DNA of 64,000 nucleotides from Flavobacterium sp. J372 (GCF_024699965.1 NZ_JAJOMZ010000004.1:124001-188000); one strand, 5' to 3'; positions 7,479 through 18,262 are shown, numbered from the stretch's first letter. Numbers and translations: made by a program. Notes: generated by a model not told the origin, from the sequence alone.

Positions 7479-10148
7479 ATGGTTAAGAAGATTTTGAAAT
7501 GGACCGGCATCACCCTGCTGGTCCTGATTATACTCCTGGCTGTAACGCCTTTCCTATTCAAAGACAAGATTAAAAGCATGATTGCCAAGGCTATCAACGA
7601 GCAGGTTGATGCCACTGTGGCATTTGAAGACGTCAGCCTCAGTTTGTTTAAGAGCTTTCCGCAGGCGAATGTTACCATTGATAAGCTAAGCATCATAAAC
7701 AAAGCGCCGTTTGCCGGAGACACGTTGGTGTACATGGGCGAGATGAACCTTAAGATGTCGGTTAAGGAACTATTTAAGGGGGAGAGCGAACCGATGAACC
7801 TTGAATCATTTACTACCAAAAACGGTGTTGTAAACATCCTTTTCAATAAAGATGGCCTGGGCAATTTTGATATTGCACTGAAAGACCAGCCAGAAGAGCC
7901 GGGCAGCGGCGAGAGTAAGCCGTTTGCACTGAATGTACAGAATTATGCTGTAGAAAACCTCCGCTTTAAGTATTATGACGAGCGCAGCAAAATGAAAGTG
8001 GTTATTGACAGCCTTAATCATGAGGGCAAAGGTAATTTCGCTGCAAGCAAGCTTGATCTTGATACCCATACCACAGCAAAGCTGACCATGGATATGGACA
8101 AGACCAACTATATGCGCAACGTAGTGCTGAAGCTGGATGCTGTGCTTGGCCTTGACCTTGACAAAGGCATCTATACTTTCAAAGACAATAAGGCAATGAT
8201 TAACCAGTTGCCTTTAGAATTCAACGGGAGCCTTGGGCTTCTGGAAGCAGGCCAGCAGTTTGACCTCACATTTAAAACCCCTACCTCATCATTCAAGAAC
8301 TTTCTGGGCCTAATCCCTGAAGCCTACTCGGGCAGTATTGCCAATGTGAAGACAGAGGGTGATTTTACCATCAACGGCAAAGTGAACGGCATGATGACTG
8401 AAACTACTGTGCCGAAGTTTAATATCGCCATAGCTTCCAATAACGCGTCATTTAAATATCCGGATCTACCCAAGTCAATTAACAACATCGTCATTGATAC
8501 TAAAATCATCAATGAAAGCGGTGTGATGAATGACACGTATGTGAATTTAGACAAGCTTTCATTCCGGATAGACCAGGATGTTTTTGATGCCAGCGCCAAT
8601 ATTAAAAATGTGGTAGAGAATCCGCTGGTTGATGCTAAACTTAAAGGCACCATCAACCTGAATAATTTTGCGAAAGCGTATCCGGTGAAGCTTGATGTGC
8701 CGCTATCAGGCATGCTAAAGGCCGATGTAGAAACGAAATTTGACATGCAGGCTGTTGAAAAAGAGCAGTATGAGAAAATCGACAACCGCGGCAGCATGAG
8801 CCTATCAGGGTTTACGTATTCTGGCGAAGGCATGGCGAAGCCGGTTGTTATCAATAACGCTTCGGTACGTTTTAACCCGAGCCGTGTAACGCTTGAGCAA
8901 TTTAATGCCAAAACCGGCTCGAGCGACATTGCTTTAACGGGCACGCTTGATAATTTTTATGGCTTTATCTTTAAAGACCAGGTGCTGAAGGGCAACTTCA
9001 ACATGAATGCCAACCAGCTTATCGTAGCGGACTTTATGGCGCCTGAAACAGCCAAAACCACAACTAAAACCGGTGACGGCGAAAAGAAAACCACAACAGT
9101 AAAAAAATCTGACGCTGTGAAAATACCGGCGTTTCTTGACTGTACTATCACTGCAAAAGCCAATACTGTGGTTTATGACAACCTGAACCTGAAGGATGTT
9201 TCGGGCAGGATGATCATCAGGGACGAAGCCGTGAAGCTGGAGAACCTGAAGACATCAATTTTTGGCGGGCTTATTTCAGCAAGCGGTAATGTTTCAACGA
9301 AAGGTAAAACTCCTACATTCAGTATGGACCTATCACTGAATAAAGTTGACATCAACCAGTCGTTCACGCAGCTCGACATGCTTAAGTCTATAGCCCCTAT
9401 TGCTGATGTAATTAACGGCAAACTCACATCAACTATCAACGTTGCGGGTAACCTCGACGCAAAAGAAATGACACCTGACCTGAATTCGCTTACGGGTAAT
9501 TTATTGGGGCAGCTGCTGTCTACAACCGTTAACGAGAAAAATTCTAAACTCTTAAATTCACTTGACTCACACCTGAAATTCATCGACCTGAGCAAACTCA
9601 ATCTTAATGACCTGAAAGCTGCCCTGACTTTTAAAGATGGTAAAGTGAATATTGCACCATTCAATTTAAAATATCAGGATATAGCAATTAAAGTTGGCGG
9701 GCAGCACGGCTTCGACCAGTCTATGAATTATAATATCAACTTTGATGTGCCTGCTAAGTATCTCGGTTCAGATGTTAACAAACTCTTAAATAGTTTATCC
9801 CCGGGTGAGGCAAGTAAGATATCTGTTCCTGTAAATGCAATCCTGACCGGTACGTTCAAAAATCCGAAAATCAGTACTGATGTTTCACAAACTGTTACCA
9901 ACCTTACCACCCAACTGGTAAAACAGCAAAAAGATAAATATGTAAAACAAGGCGCATCAGCCCTGGAGAACCTCATCAAAGGAAATAAAAGCGGCAGTAA
10001 CAATCAGTCACAAACCACCGACACTACTAAAACCGCTATTCCGAAAACAAATCAGGAGGCTAAAAAACAAGCTGAAGAAGCCCTGAAGAATACTGTAAAT
10101 AAGTCTGTACGGGATCTTTTTAAGAAAAAGGAGAAAAAAGAAGAATAA
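7479..10148 (+). CDS. AsmA family protein, 889 residues
   Basis: A large inner-membrane anchored protein with a single N-terminal membrane helix (about residues 9-27) followed by the AsmA N-terminal pattern: INEQVDATVAFEDVSLSLF and FPQANVTIDKLSI. The rest is a long chain of beta-strand repeats, as expected for the AsmA/TamB/YhdP-type bridge proteins that are thought to move phospholipid between the two membranes. The C-terminal 80 residues are charged and low-complexity (Lys, Gln, Thr, Glu), ending in a KKKEKKEE-like tail. It is followed 72 bases later by the folK fusion on the same strand. It is the largest plus-strand member of three AsmA-like genes in this window. Confidence 0.85.
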   Translation: MVKKILKWTGITLLVLIILLAVTPFLFKDKIKSMIAKAINEQVDATVAFEDVSLSLFKSFPQANVTIDKLSIINKAPFAGDTLVYMGEMNLKMSVKELFKGESEPMNLESFTTKNGVVNILFNKDGLGNFDIALKDQPEEPGSGESKPFALNVQNYAVENLRFKYYDERSKMKVVIDSLNHEGKGNFAASKLDLDTHTTAKLTMDMDKTNYMRNVVLKLDAVLGLDLDKGIYTFKDNKAMINQLPLEFNGSLGLLEAGQQFDLTFKTPTSSFKNFLGLIPEAYSGSIANVKTEGDFTINGKVNGMMTETTVPKFNIAIASNNASFKYPDLPKSINNIVIDTKIINESGVMNDTYVNLDKLSFRIDQDVFDASANIKNVVENPLVDAKLKGTINLNNFAKAYPVKLDVPLSGMLKADVETKFDMQAVEKEQYEKIDNRGSMSLSGFTYSGEGMAKPVVINNASVRFNPSRVTLEQFNAKTGSSDIALTGTLDNFYGFIFKDQVLKGNFNMNANQLIVADFMAPETAKTTTKTGDGEKKTTTVKKSDAVKIPAFLDCTITAKANTVVYDNLNLKDVSGRMIIRDEAVKLENLKTSIFGGLISASGNVSTKGKTPTFSMDLSLNKVDINQSFTQLDMLKSIAPIADVINGKLTSTINVAGNLDAKEMTPDLNSLTGNLLGQLLSTTVNEKNSKLLNSLDSHLKFIDLSKLNLNDLKAALTFKDGKVNIAPFNLKYQDIAIKVGGQHGFDQSMNYNINFDVPAKYLGSDVNKLLNSLSPGEASKISVPVNAILTGTFKNPKISTDVSQTVTNLTTQLVKQQKDKYVKQGASALENLIKGNKSGSNNQSQTTDTTKTAIPKTNQEAKKQAEEALKNTVNKSVRDLFKKKEKKEE

Positions 10149-10220
10149 GATTATGTGCTGGCCAATACCCAGGCACATTATTCTGCGCCATTTGCGAAAT
10201 GTTTCTTTATTTTGCACCTG

Positions 10221-11357
10221 ATGAAATTTCAGAGCACCGCACACTTATCACTTGGCAGCAATAGGGGCAACAGGCAGCAGCAACTGGCTGATTGTGTAGA
10301 TTATATACACAATCATGTGGCTACTGTGGTAAAAGTTTCAGGGATTTACAGTTCTCCTGCCTGGGGCTTTGAGAGCGATGAGTTTTACAATTGTGCCATT
10401 ACCATTCATACATTTAAAACCGCACATAAGCTTCTTGAAGATTTGCTGTCAGCAGAGTCAAAGGCGGGGCGGGTGCGTAACGGCAGTGGAGGCTATACGG
10501 CAAGGACGATAGACATCGACATCATTTCGTTTAATAATGAAGTGATACGCGAAGAAGGCCTCACAGTGCCACACCCGCGAATGCAGGATCGTAATTTTGT
10601 ACTGGTGCCGCTGGCCGAGATTGGGCCTGAATGGCAACACCCTGTGTTGAAAAAAGACGTAAGGACACTCTTAGCGCAAAGCAGGGATGAGGGCATTTGC
10701 AAGTTTGTTTCAAAACTTGATGTACAGCTTGATAAGTACCGGCTAAATAAATTCAATTATGTTGCCATTGAAGGGAATATTGGTGCCGGAAAAACAACAC
10801 TGGCTGGTAAGTTAAGCGAAGATTTTAACGCAAAGCTGGTATTGGAGCGTTTTGCTGATAACCCCTTCCTGCCAAAGTTTTATGCCGACCAGCCACGGTA
10901 TGCGTTCTCGCTGGAGATGTCTTTTCTGGCTGACCGTTACCAACAGCTTAGCGATGACCTGTCTCAGTTTGATCTTTTCAGGGACTTTGTAGTAGCCGAT
11001 TACCACATTTTTAAATCGCTTATATTTTCTAAAGTCACACTTAGTGAAGATGAGTATCGCCTGTACCGCAAGCTGTTTGACATCATCTACAAGGAAATGC
11101 CTAAGCCGGATATATACGTATACTTATACCAGAATACCGAAACATTGCTGCAACACATAAAACAGCGTGGCCGTGAATACGAGCAGGACATACAGCCGGA
11201 ATACCTTGAAAAGATAAATCGTGGTTATCTGGATTATATCAAGTCACAGCCCGGCCTGGATGTTTTGGTATTAGATGTATCTGAACGGGATTTTGTTGAA
11301 AACCAGGAAGACTACGTCTGGATACTTGACGAGATACATCGCTTTAATAATTACTAG
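10221..11357 (+). CDS. folK: Bifunctional 6-hydroxymethyl-dihydropterin pyrophosphokinase / deoxynucleoside kinase
   Basis: A 378-residue fusion of two enzymes. Residues 1-155 are FolK, which transfers pyrophosphate from ATP to hydroxymethyl-dihydropterin in folate synthesis: SLGSNRGNR near residue 10, TARTIDIDII with Asp98 and Asp100, and VPHPRMQDRNFVLVPL. Residues 178-378 are a deoxynucleoside kinase of the dGK/dCK/TK2 type with the P-loop GNIGAGKTT at 185-193, an ERF-like block and the lid region KQRGREYEQ. FolK is normally about 160 residues, so the kinase is a full extra domain. The frame is open further upstream, but ATG at 10221 places LSLGSN at the family position. The linkage of folate and nucleotide-salvage steps is seen in other Bacteroidota. 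Confidence 0.9.
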   Translation: MKFQSTAHLSLGSNRGNRQQQLADCVDYIHNHVATVVKVSGIYSSPAWGFESDEFYNCAITIHTFKTAHKLLEDLLSAESKAGRVRNGSGGYTARTIDIDIISFNNEVIREEGLTVPHPRMQDRNFVLVPLAEIGPEWQHPVLKKDVRTLLAQSRDEGICKFVSKLDVQLDKYRLNKFNYVAIEGNIGAGKTTLAGKLSEDFNAKLVLERFADNPFLPKFYADQPRYAFSLEMSFLADRYQQLSDDLSQFDLFRDFVVADYHIFKSLIFSKVTLSEDEYRLYRKLFDIIYKEMPKPDIYVYLYQNTETLLQHIKQRGREYEQDIQPEYLEKINRGYLDYIKSQPGLDVLVLDVSERDFVENQEDYVWILDEIHRFNNY

Positions 11358-11366
11358 ATATTCTCG

Positions 11367-13450
11367 TTAACGAATGAGTGAGAAATGCCCCTTTATTTCA
11401 GGTAAACTATCGTCAAGCTTTATAACATACCAGTAATCTGAGGCGGGGAGATTCCTGTTTTCAAAAGTGCCATCCCAGTATGGCCTGCTTCTGGTAAGCT
11501 GTATTAGCAATTTGCCGTAACGGTCAAATATACTAACCTTAACCTTCGGGTACAGTGTCATACCTTGTATTGTAAAAAGGTCATTCACATTATCATTGTT
11601 TGGCGTAAAGAATCCCGGCACTACAAACACTATGAAATTGCCTGTTACAGTACCGCAATCATGACGTTCTTTTACAGTTACTGTTCCCTGCCCTGCCGGT
11701 ACGTCAGTAAAAATATTTGACGTTTGAAAGTTCACCCCGTCAAGCGAGAAGCGGTAATCCTCAACATTAGTATTGGCAATGTTTATTGCTACGGTAGTGC
11801 CATCCACATTAATCGAAGAGATTACGGGCGCCAGCCTTTCAATTACTGTAAATGTTTTAGTGGCTGAACAGTTTTGCGCGTTAGTTAGTACTACGCTATA
11901 AGTTCCTCCTGTTGAAACAGTAATTGTTTGCGTAGCCTGGTTGTTTAGTGACCATACGTAAGTAAGTCCCGCAACGCCCGCATCAAGCGTAACACTATCT
12001 CCCTGACAAATATAAATCGTTTCCGGGTCTGCCGCTGGTGTACTGTTAACGGTTACAGTTACTGCCGCCCTTGTTGCCGACACGCAGTTATTGTTCACTG
12101 CTTCGGCATAGAAAGTTGTGGTAGAAGTTATGCTGGGTGATGTTATAGCAGTGCCTGTGCCTACCTGGTTACCCCCTGTTGGGGCATCATACCATGTTAC
12201 ATTTCCTGCCGATGCTGTTGCCTGCAACTGTGCTGTACCTGCCCCGCAAATCACTTGGTTTGCTCCGGCGGTTATAGTTGGCCGTTGGTTTACCGTCACA
12301 GTAACAGCCGTTCGGCTGCCTGTGGCGCATGATGCATCATACGGTGATGCATAGTAGGTTGTAGTGGCAGTAAGGCTGGGCGTTGTAAAGGCCGACCCGA
12401 CATCTATAGGGCTGCCGCCTGTTGGGTTGACATACCAATACACCATATTGCCGCTTGATGTGGCGCTGATAATAGCGGTTCCGCTACCACATATGGTAGC
12501 CCCTTGTGATGATGTTATTGCAGGTACAGTTACGGTGGTAGTTGCCGATATATTCAGCACCGGGTCACCCGGCATACCTCCATATTCCACTATATAACCC
12601 TGCGGAACATAAGGTGGGCCGCTGCCTGCTGCCGGAAGGTCATTCCATGAGCCCGGTATACCCACACCCGGTGCGGTTATATGAGCGTAATCTTCGTTCC
12701 CTGCATTATTGGGTTCCTGAGTGTTCCAAAATGCAAAGTTGGGCGTAAAACCGTTGGCCAGTCCATTCCAGAAAACAGTCCCAGCTTCGGGGCCGGTTAC
12801 CCACTTCCAAACGCCTTCCGTTTCTTCATCTGTACCGCCTATCCACCCTGTACCGGTAGCCTGCTCCCCGCAAAGCTGGGCTTCTTCAGCACTTAAAAGC
12901 GTTGCCATGTAACCCTGCAAACCATAATAAGTACTTGCTGCCGCCGCCGCTCTTGCCTGCGGCCAAGTGATATTGACTGCTTGCACAAACTGGTAATAAT
13001 GACCTGTAGAAGCAAGGTAATTGGCCTGCCCTATGGTAATTGAAAATGTACGGGTGCCTGGTGTTGGTGTTGCCGAAAGGTTGGTATACAAAACATCTTT
13101 CACGGCTGCTATAAGCTGGGCATATGGCACTATCTGGCTGCCTGGGCCTTTAAGAGTAAGCTTGCCGGCAATATTATCCCATGTTGCTGTAACATTGGGG
13201 TGCGTACCGTTGAGGTTCAGCCTGTCCTGCCCTGCAATATAACCTGACGAAATCTGTATATAAACAGCGTTCAGCCCCGGGTCATCAGGGTCTGTTATGT
13301 TAAACGAAGTTACAATTGGCACAGGTGTACCCGCGCAGTATACCTGGCTACCTGTTGCCGTGAGCACCGGTGCAACGTTTTGCGAAAAGACGACAGATGT
13401 AAAAAAAGAAAGAAAAGCACTGCGCTTTTCCGTAACGCAAAAATATTCAT
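11367..13450 (-). CDS. T9SS type B sorting, C-type-lectin-like surface protein (one frameshift)
   Basis: A secreted protein of about 694 residues after correcting one base. The signal peptide is MNIFALRKSAVLFFLF at the start 13450, but it runs out of frame: an eighth T in the run at 13401-13407 joins it to FTSVVFSQNVAPVLTATG and gives a normal cleavage site after FSQ. Then come a region with cadherin-like NITDPDDPGLNA, a C-type lectin domain (FVQAVNITWPQARAAAAAS, TGWIGGTDEETEGVWKWV, WNTQEPNN), three Ig-like repeats (TTTYYA, TTTFYAEA), and the type B gliding-motility C-terminal domain (FFTPNNDNVNDLFTIQGM, FDRYGKLLIQL, WDGTFENRNLPASDYW). It should be exported by T9SS and displayed on the cell surface. 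It lies 23 bases after the SpoU gene. Confidence 0.85.
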
Positions 13451-13473
13451 TCCGCTAATGTAATGAAATAAGG

Positions 13474-14016
13474 TTACAGCGGCTTTGTTGTATAGTTTTT
13501 TGTGAAAATATCCCACACCACAATACCTGCGCTTACAGAAATGTTGAGGGAATGTTTAGTTCCCAATTGCGGGATTTCGATGGTTCCGTCACATAAATCT
13601 ATAGCCTTCTGCTGCACGCCCTTTACTTCGTTGCCAAACACCAAAGCCAGCTTTTTATCTTCCGGCGGCGTAAAGTCATTCAGCATTACTGAGTTTTCAA
13701 CCTGTTCAACGGCATATACTTCCGTGCCTACAGCTTTTAATTTCGCTATCACTTCAGCAGCATCCTTCATATATTCCCATGCAACGGTATCTGTAGCGCC
13801 CAATGCAGTTTTGTGTATTTCTTTATTGGGAGGAGTTGCGGTGATACCGCAGAGGTAAATTTTCTCAACAAGGAAAGCATCTGCCGTTCGGAAAACCGAC
13901 CCAATGTTGTGCAGGCTTCGTATGTCATCCAAAATAAGGATAAGTGGCGTTTTTTCAGATTCTTTAAAATCCTCAACGCTTTTACGGTCCAGTTCACTAT
14001 TGGCAAGTTTCCTCAT
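13474..14016 (-). CDS. SpoU/TrmH-type RNA 2'-O-methyltransferase
   Basis: A 180-residue SPOUT-fold methyltransferase using S-adenosylmethionine. All three family motifs are present: [12 protein letters not shown] (motif 1 with the catalytic-site Arg), [10 protein letters not shown] (motif 2) and [19 protein letters not shown] (motif 3, the knot). The open frame reaches further upstream, but [13 protein letters not shown] at 14016 is the natural start and is preceded by a -7 element. The length without an extra RNA-binding N-domain resembles TrmL/TrmH-like tRNA or 23S rRNA enzymes; the exact target nucleoside cannot be assigned. Confidence 0.9.
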   Translation of the reverse strand: MRKLANSELDRKSVEDFKESEKTPLILILDDIRSLHNIGSVFRTADAFLVEKIYLCGITATPPNKEIHKTALGATDTVAWEYMKDAAEVIAKLKAVGTEVYAVEQVENSVMLNDFTPPEDKKLALVFGNEVKGVQQKAIDLCDGTIEIPQLGTKHSLNISVSAGIVVWDIFTKNYTTKPL

Positions 14017-14034
14017 CACTTCAAATTTACGGCA

Positions 14035-14042
14035 CAAAAATA
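14035..14042 (-). promoter_or_regulatory. Putative -7 element of the SpoU methyltransferase gene (TATTTTTG)
   Basis: The minus strand reads TATTTTTG, matching TAnnTTTG, 18 bases upstream of the chosen start codon, which supports that start over the longer frame. Confidence 0.45.
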
Positions 14043-14147
14043 GCAAATATTCCGGCAGGGAAGTTATCCACAATATATCAGCACCCCGCCCTACTCTTTG
14101 GTAATTTCTGTAAATTGCATGCCTTAGTATTTTTAAAGAATTATCCG

Positions 14148-16754
14148 TTGGCAACCAAAGAAAAAGCAGCAAAAGAAACCCCGTTGATGAAGCAGTACAA
14201 CGCCATAAAAGCGAAGTACCCGGATGCCTGCCTGCTTTTCCGTGTAGGTGACTTTTACGAAACCTTTGGTGAAGATGCCGTACGTGCTGCGGGTATCCTC
14301 GGGATAGTTCTCACCAAAAGGGGTAACGGAAGCGAAACCGAAACAGCGCTTGCGGGTTTTCCGCACCACTCGCTTAACACATATCTGCCAAAGCTTGTAA
14401 AGGCCGGGCTTCGCGTTGCAATTTGCGATCAGTTGGAAGACCCTAAGATGACCAAGACCATTGTGAAACGCGGGGTGACAGAATTGGTAACCCCGGGAGT
14501 TTCTATGAATGATGAAGTATTGCATTCAAAATCGAATAACTTCCTGGCGTCAGTTTATTTCGGAAAAAAGACACTCGGGATATCTTTTTTGGATGTCTCT
14601 ACTGGCGAGTTCCTTACAGCGCAAGGCAATGAGGAATATATAGATAAGCTGTTGCAAAATTTCTCGCCGAGCGAAGTGTTGGTCCAGAAAAATGATAAAA
14701 CGGCTTTCCGTGATACGTTTGGAGATGACTACCATGTGTTCTACCTGGAAGACTGGGTATATAAAGAAGATTACGCTTTTGAAAGCCTTACTTCACATTT
14801 CGGAACGAATTCACTTAAAGGCTTTGGCGTTGAAGAACTCCAGGAGGGCATCATCGCATCGGGGGCAGTACTGTACTATCTGAGCGAAACGCAACATAAA
14901 CGCGTGCAGCATATTACAGCCATACAGCGTATTGCCGAAGATGCCTACGTGTGGATGGACCGCTTTACCATACGAAACCTGGAGCTATATCATAGCACCA
15001 ACCCGAATGCGGTAACGCTGCTTGATGTAATAGACCGTACGCTTTCACCTATGGGCAGCCGATTGCTGAAACGCTGGCTGGCACTACCGCTAAAAGATGC
15101 CAACAAAGTACGTGCACGCCATGAGGTTGTGGAATACCTGACGATAAATACCGACGTGTTGCAAAAATTCCAGCAGCAGATAAAACAGATAAGTGACCTG
15201 GAACGCCTAATTTCAAAAATAGCTACAGGCAAGGTATCACCGCGCGAAGTTATTTATCTTAACGATTCACTCGATGCCATCATCCCTGTAAAGAACATAG
15301 CCCTCTCAAGTGATAATGAAGCGCTGAGAGCCATTGGTGACAGCCTGCACAGTTGCGACCTGCTGCGTGAAAAGATAAAGGCTACGCTCAACCCTGATGC
15401 TCCTGTTGCCATTGCTAAAGGCAATGCTATAGCGCAGGGAGTTCATGCTGAGCTTGACGAACTTCGGGCAATAGCCTATTCGGGTAAGGAATTTTTAGAA
15501 GCGATAGAAAAACGGGAGTCGGAACTTACAGGAATAACATCACTTAAGATTTCCTTCAATAACGTATTCGGGTATTATATAGAAGTTCGTAATACGCACA
15601 AAGACAAGGTTCCGGCAGAATGGATTCGGAAACAAACACTTGTAAATGCCGAGCGTTACATAACCGAAGAGCTGAAGGAATATGAAACCAAAATTCTTGG
15701 CGCAGAAGAAAAAATACACCAGATAGAGTCGCAGCTTTTTGAGCAGCTCGTAAACTGGATAGCTACGTATATAAAGCCCGTACAGCTAAATGCCGGGCTG
15801 ATTGCGCAGGTAGATTGCCTTGCATCATTTGCGCAGCTGGCGCTTGAAAATAAATATATACGGCCTGAGATAGACGACAGCTATGAACTCGATATAAAAG
15901 AAGGCCGCCACCCTGTTATTGAAAAGCAGCTGCCTGTGGGTACGGCTTACATTACCAATGATGTTTATCTTGACCGTGAAGCGCAGCAAATAATCATGAT
16001 CACCGGCCCCAACATGTCGGGTAAGTCGGCTATACTCAGACAAACCGCGTTGATAGTATTACTTGCGCAGATGGGCAGCTTTGTGCCGGCCGAAAGTGTG
16101 CGTATGGGTATTGTGGACAAGATTTTTACAAGGGTTGGAGCATCAGATAATATCTCGATGGGCGAATCAACCTTTATGGTCGAGATGAACGAGACGGCTT
16201 CCATTCTTAATAACCTAAGCGACCGCAGCCTTATATTACTTGATGAGATAGGCCGCGGCACCAGTACCTATGACGGTATATCCATCGCATGGGCAATTGC
16301 CGAGTTTCTGCATGAGCATCCGGCACAGCCAAAAACTTTGTTTGCCACGCACTACCATGAACTGAACGAGATGCAGGAGATTTTTGAACGGATACAGAAT
16401 TATAATGTATCTGTTAAAGAATTAAAAGATACTGTGCTCTTCATCCGTAAACTTGTAAAAGGAGGCAGTGCGCACAGTTTCGGTATCCATGTAGCAAAGA
16501 TGGCCGGTATGCCGCAAACAGTGATACAAAAGGCGCAAAAGCTGCTCAAGAAGCTTGAGAAAGACCATAGCGGCGAAGCATTATCTAATGTAAAAGCATC
16601 GGCCAAGGAAGAAATGCAGCTGAGTTTCTTTAATCTTGACGACCCTTTGCTTGAAGAGATAAAAGATGAGATCATGAATATCGATATCAACACACTTACA
16701 CCTGTTGAGGCTCTGATGAAACTAAATGAGATAAAGAGAATGCTAACGAAGTAA
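14148..16754 (+). CDS. mutS: DNA mismatch repair protein MutS
   Basis: A MutS of about 868 residues, the mismatch-sensing ATPase of the MutSL repair system. The mismatch-binding domain has the Phe-x-Glu motif in [16 protein letters not shown], where the intercalating Phe and Glu sit in DFYETF. The connector, lever and clamp domains follow, then the ABC-type ATPase with Walker [10 protein letters not shown] (near residue 620), the signature [18 protein letters not shown], Walker [13 protein letters not shown] and the switch FATHYHEL. The start is uncertain: TTG at 14148 gives (M)[16 protein letters not shown] as in relatives, while the first in-frame ATG is at 14187 and would trim 13 residues. 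It is divergent from the SpoU gene. Confidence 0.95.
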   Translation: MATKEKAAKETPLMKQYNAIKAKYPDACLLFRVGDFYETFGEDAVRAAGILGIVLTKRGNGSETETALAGFPHHSLNTYLPKLVKAGLRVAICDQLEDPKMTKTIVKRGVTELVTPGVSMNDEVLHSKSNNFLASVYFGKKTLGISFLDVSTGEFLTAQGNEEYIDKLLQNFSPSEVLVQKNDKTAFRDTFGDDYHVFYLEDWVYKEDYAFESLTSHFGTNSLKGFGVEELQEGIIASGAVLYYLSETQHKRVQHITAIQRIAEDAYVWMDRFTIRNLELYHSTNPNAVTLLDVIDRTLSPMGSRLLKRWLALPLKDANKVRARHEVVEYLTINTDVLQKFQQQIKQISDLERLISKIATGKVSPREVIYLNDSLDAIIPVKNIALSSDNEALRAIGDSLHSCDLLREKIKATLNPDAPVAIAKGNAIAQGVHAELDELRAIAYSGKEFLEAIEKRESELTGITSLKISFNNVFGYYIEVRNTHKDKVPAEWIRKQTLVNAERYITEELKEYETKILGAEEKIHQIESQLFEQLVNWIATYIKPVQLNAGLIAQVDCLASFAQLALENKYIRPEIDDSYELDIKEGRHPVIEKQLPVGTAYITNDVYLDREAQQIIMITGPNMSGKSAILRQTALIVLLAQMGSFVPAESVRMGIVDKIFTRVGASDNISMGESTFMVEMNETASILNNLSDRSLILLDEIGRGTSTYDGISIAWAIAEFLHEHPAQPKTLFATHYHELNEMQEIFERIQNYNVSVKELKDTVLFIRKLVKGGSAHSFGIHVAKMAGMPQTVIQKAQKLLKKLEKDHSGEALSNVKASAKEEMQLSFFNLDDPLLEEIKDEIMNIDINTLTPVEALMKLNEIKRMLTK

Positions 16755-16879
16755 AATTCCAAAATCATAAATTACAAGCACCAAATTTCAAACAGGGCGA
16801 TCAGACTAAAAAATTTATGTAGTAAGACAAACGTTATCAGAAGATTAAATTTTTATCCTGAAAAATTTTTAAAAAAGCC

Positions 16880-16909
16880 TTGTATAATTGATTTTATGTG
16901 CTACATTTG
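16880..16909 (+). promoter_or_regulatory. Promoter of the tRNA-Gly/tRNA-Leu unit
   Basis: TTG at 16880-16882 and TACATTTG at 16902-16909, separated by 19 bases, form a complete Bacteroidota promoter (TTG-N19-TAnnTTTG). Transcription would begin about 35 bases before the tRNA-Gly gene. The preceding 125 bases after mutS are AT-rich and contain no gene that I can see. Confidence 0.8.
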
Positions 16910-16949
16910 CATCCGCAATACTGAAACAAAAAGCGGTAATTGACATAAT

Positions 16950-17022
16950 GCGAAAATAGCTCAGTTGGTAGAGCGCCACCTTGCCAAGGTGGAGGTCGCG
17001 GGTTCGAATCCCGTTTTTCGCT
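16950..17022 (+). tRNA. tRNA-Gly (anticodon GCC)
   Basis: A 73-base cloverleaf. The acceptor GCGAAAA pairs perfectly with TTTTCGC, the D-arm is GCTCAGTTGGTAGAGC, the anticodon stem CCACC/GGTGG holds loop TTGCCAA with anticodon GCC, and the T-arm has loop TTCGAAT. CCA is not encoded, as is usual in Bacteroidota. Confidence 0.97.
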
Positions 17023-17035
17023 CAAAACCTTTTAA

Positions 17036-17121
17036 GCTCGAGTGGTGGAATCGGTAGACACGCTGGACTTAAAATCCAGTGGGCAGCAATGCCCGTGTGG
17101 GTTCAAGTCCCACCTTGAGTA
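17036..17121 (+). tRNA. tRNA-Leu (anticodon TAA)
   Basis: An 86-base tRNA with the long variable arm of class II (GGGCAGCAATGCCC). The anticodon stem CTGGA/TCCAG surrounds a loop with anticodon TAA, which reads UUA. The T-arm is GTGGG-TTCAAGT-CCCAC and the acceptor pairs with two G-U wobbles. CCA is not encoded. It follows tRNA-Gly after 13 bases and is co-transcribed with it. Confidence 0.97.
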
Positions 17122-17130
17122 CACAATATT

Positions 17131-17159
17131 AAGCCCTGACATTCGTCAGGGCTTTTTTA
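17131..17159 (+). terminator. Intrinsic terminator of the tRNA operon
   Basis: GCCCTGAC and GTCAGGGC form a perfect 8-base stem with a 4-base loop followed by six T residues, ten bases after tRNA-Leu. It also lies at the end of the convergent T9SS type A gene. Confidence 0.92.
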
Positions 17160-18059
17160 TTATTTTTTGGTAAACTTTTTATTGGCGATACTGCCGTTTT
17201 CCAGTTTCAGGGTTGCGATATATATACCCGGCGCCAGCCCTTCAGTGCTAATACTGTCATTATCAACATCTGTCGATTTTACGAGCCGGCCTGTAATACT
17301 GTATATCTGTGCCGATATAACTTTTGAGGCAGATTGTACTACAATATCATTTATAGAAGGGTTAGGATAAAGCGCTATAGTGTTTACATTAAAGTCTCCT
17401 GTGCTTAAAAAAGTGCCGTTCAACACTATTTGGGGCCTTGTTTTCTTCGCCTGAACTGAAGTAGCGGTATTTGTACCGGTGAAATTAAGCGGCGGATTAA
17501 ATGGATCTGCATTATCTGCGGCAACATCGGTACGAATCATAAGTGATGTAAAATCGGTTGTAGGAGCAGTCTGTAAAAATTTAGTCACGTTTCCGTTATT
17601 TCCCGGTTGGTTGGCATCAACGGTAATTACAAGGTTATCAGTACCGTTATATTCAAATGGCGTACTGAAGGTACAGGTTAATGTTGTTCCTGAAACTGTA
17701 AAAGACCCGTTCGCCATTACCTGCGTGTGGGTTGATATATCTATCCAGTCTGCACCTGTTGTGCTTACCACAGGATTATAGGCTGATACATTGGTATGGC
17801 CTATCCAAACGTCAAGCATACCGTTTGAATTGGTAAGGGTTCCGGTCTGATTTAGCTTAAATTCGACAGATGTAATTGTTCCCGGAGATCCGATTTCTGA
17901 CGGAAAATAAATAAATTGCGCCAGAGAAGTTGAATAAAAAATAGAAATAGGTGTTGACAATCCGGCATTACTGTCAACTGCGGTGCCTGAACCGATAGTA
18001 ACTTGGGCTGATGATACAGCAGCTACCAATAAACTGTAAAATAGTAAAATTCTTTTCAT
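17160..18059 (-). CDS. Secreted protein with T9SS type A sorting domain
   Basis: A 299-residue exported protein. The signal peptide is MKRILLFYSLLVAAVSSAQ with cleavage after SAQ; the open frame starts seven codons earlier but this ATG fits a signal sequence. The central 200 residues are a beta-rich domain (SPGTITSVEFKLNQTG, LDVWIGHTNVSAY, FSTPFEYNGTDNLVITVDAN) found in many Bacteroidota secreted proteins, probably a jelly-roll or binding module. The last 75 residues are the type A secretion signal: ALYPNPSINDIVV, AQIYSITGRLVKS and a closing LAPGIYIATLKLENG with a KKFTKK end. No catalytic domain is seen. Confidence 0.85.
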   Translation of the reverse strand: MKRILLFYSLLVAAVSSAQVTIGSGTAVDSNAGLSTPISIFYSTSLAQFIYFPSEIGSPGTITSVEFKLNQTGTLTNSNGMLDVWIGHTNVSAYNPVVSTTGADWIDISTHTQVMANGSFTVSGTTLTCTFSTPFEYNGTDNLVITVDANQPGNNGNVTKFLQTAPTTDFTSLMIRTDVAADNADPFNPPLNFTGTNTATSVQAKKTRPQIVLNGTFLSTGDFNVNTIALYPNPSINDIVVQSASKVISAQIYSITGRLVKSTDVDNDSISTEGLAPGIYIATLKLENGSIANKKFTKK

Positions 18060-18262
18060 AGGATTTGTATAAATATTCATGTAAATATATGAGAATCATT
18101 ATATTGCACACATATTATTATATTTATTTATGGGTTAGGCAATAGTGATACTACCATATCGTAAAAAATTGAATATTCTATAACTTTAATAAATCTATAT
18201 TCATAAAGTATTAAAACATTACCTTATACCGGTAATTTAGATATTATTAACAGGCATATCCT

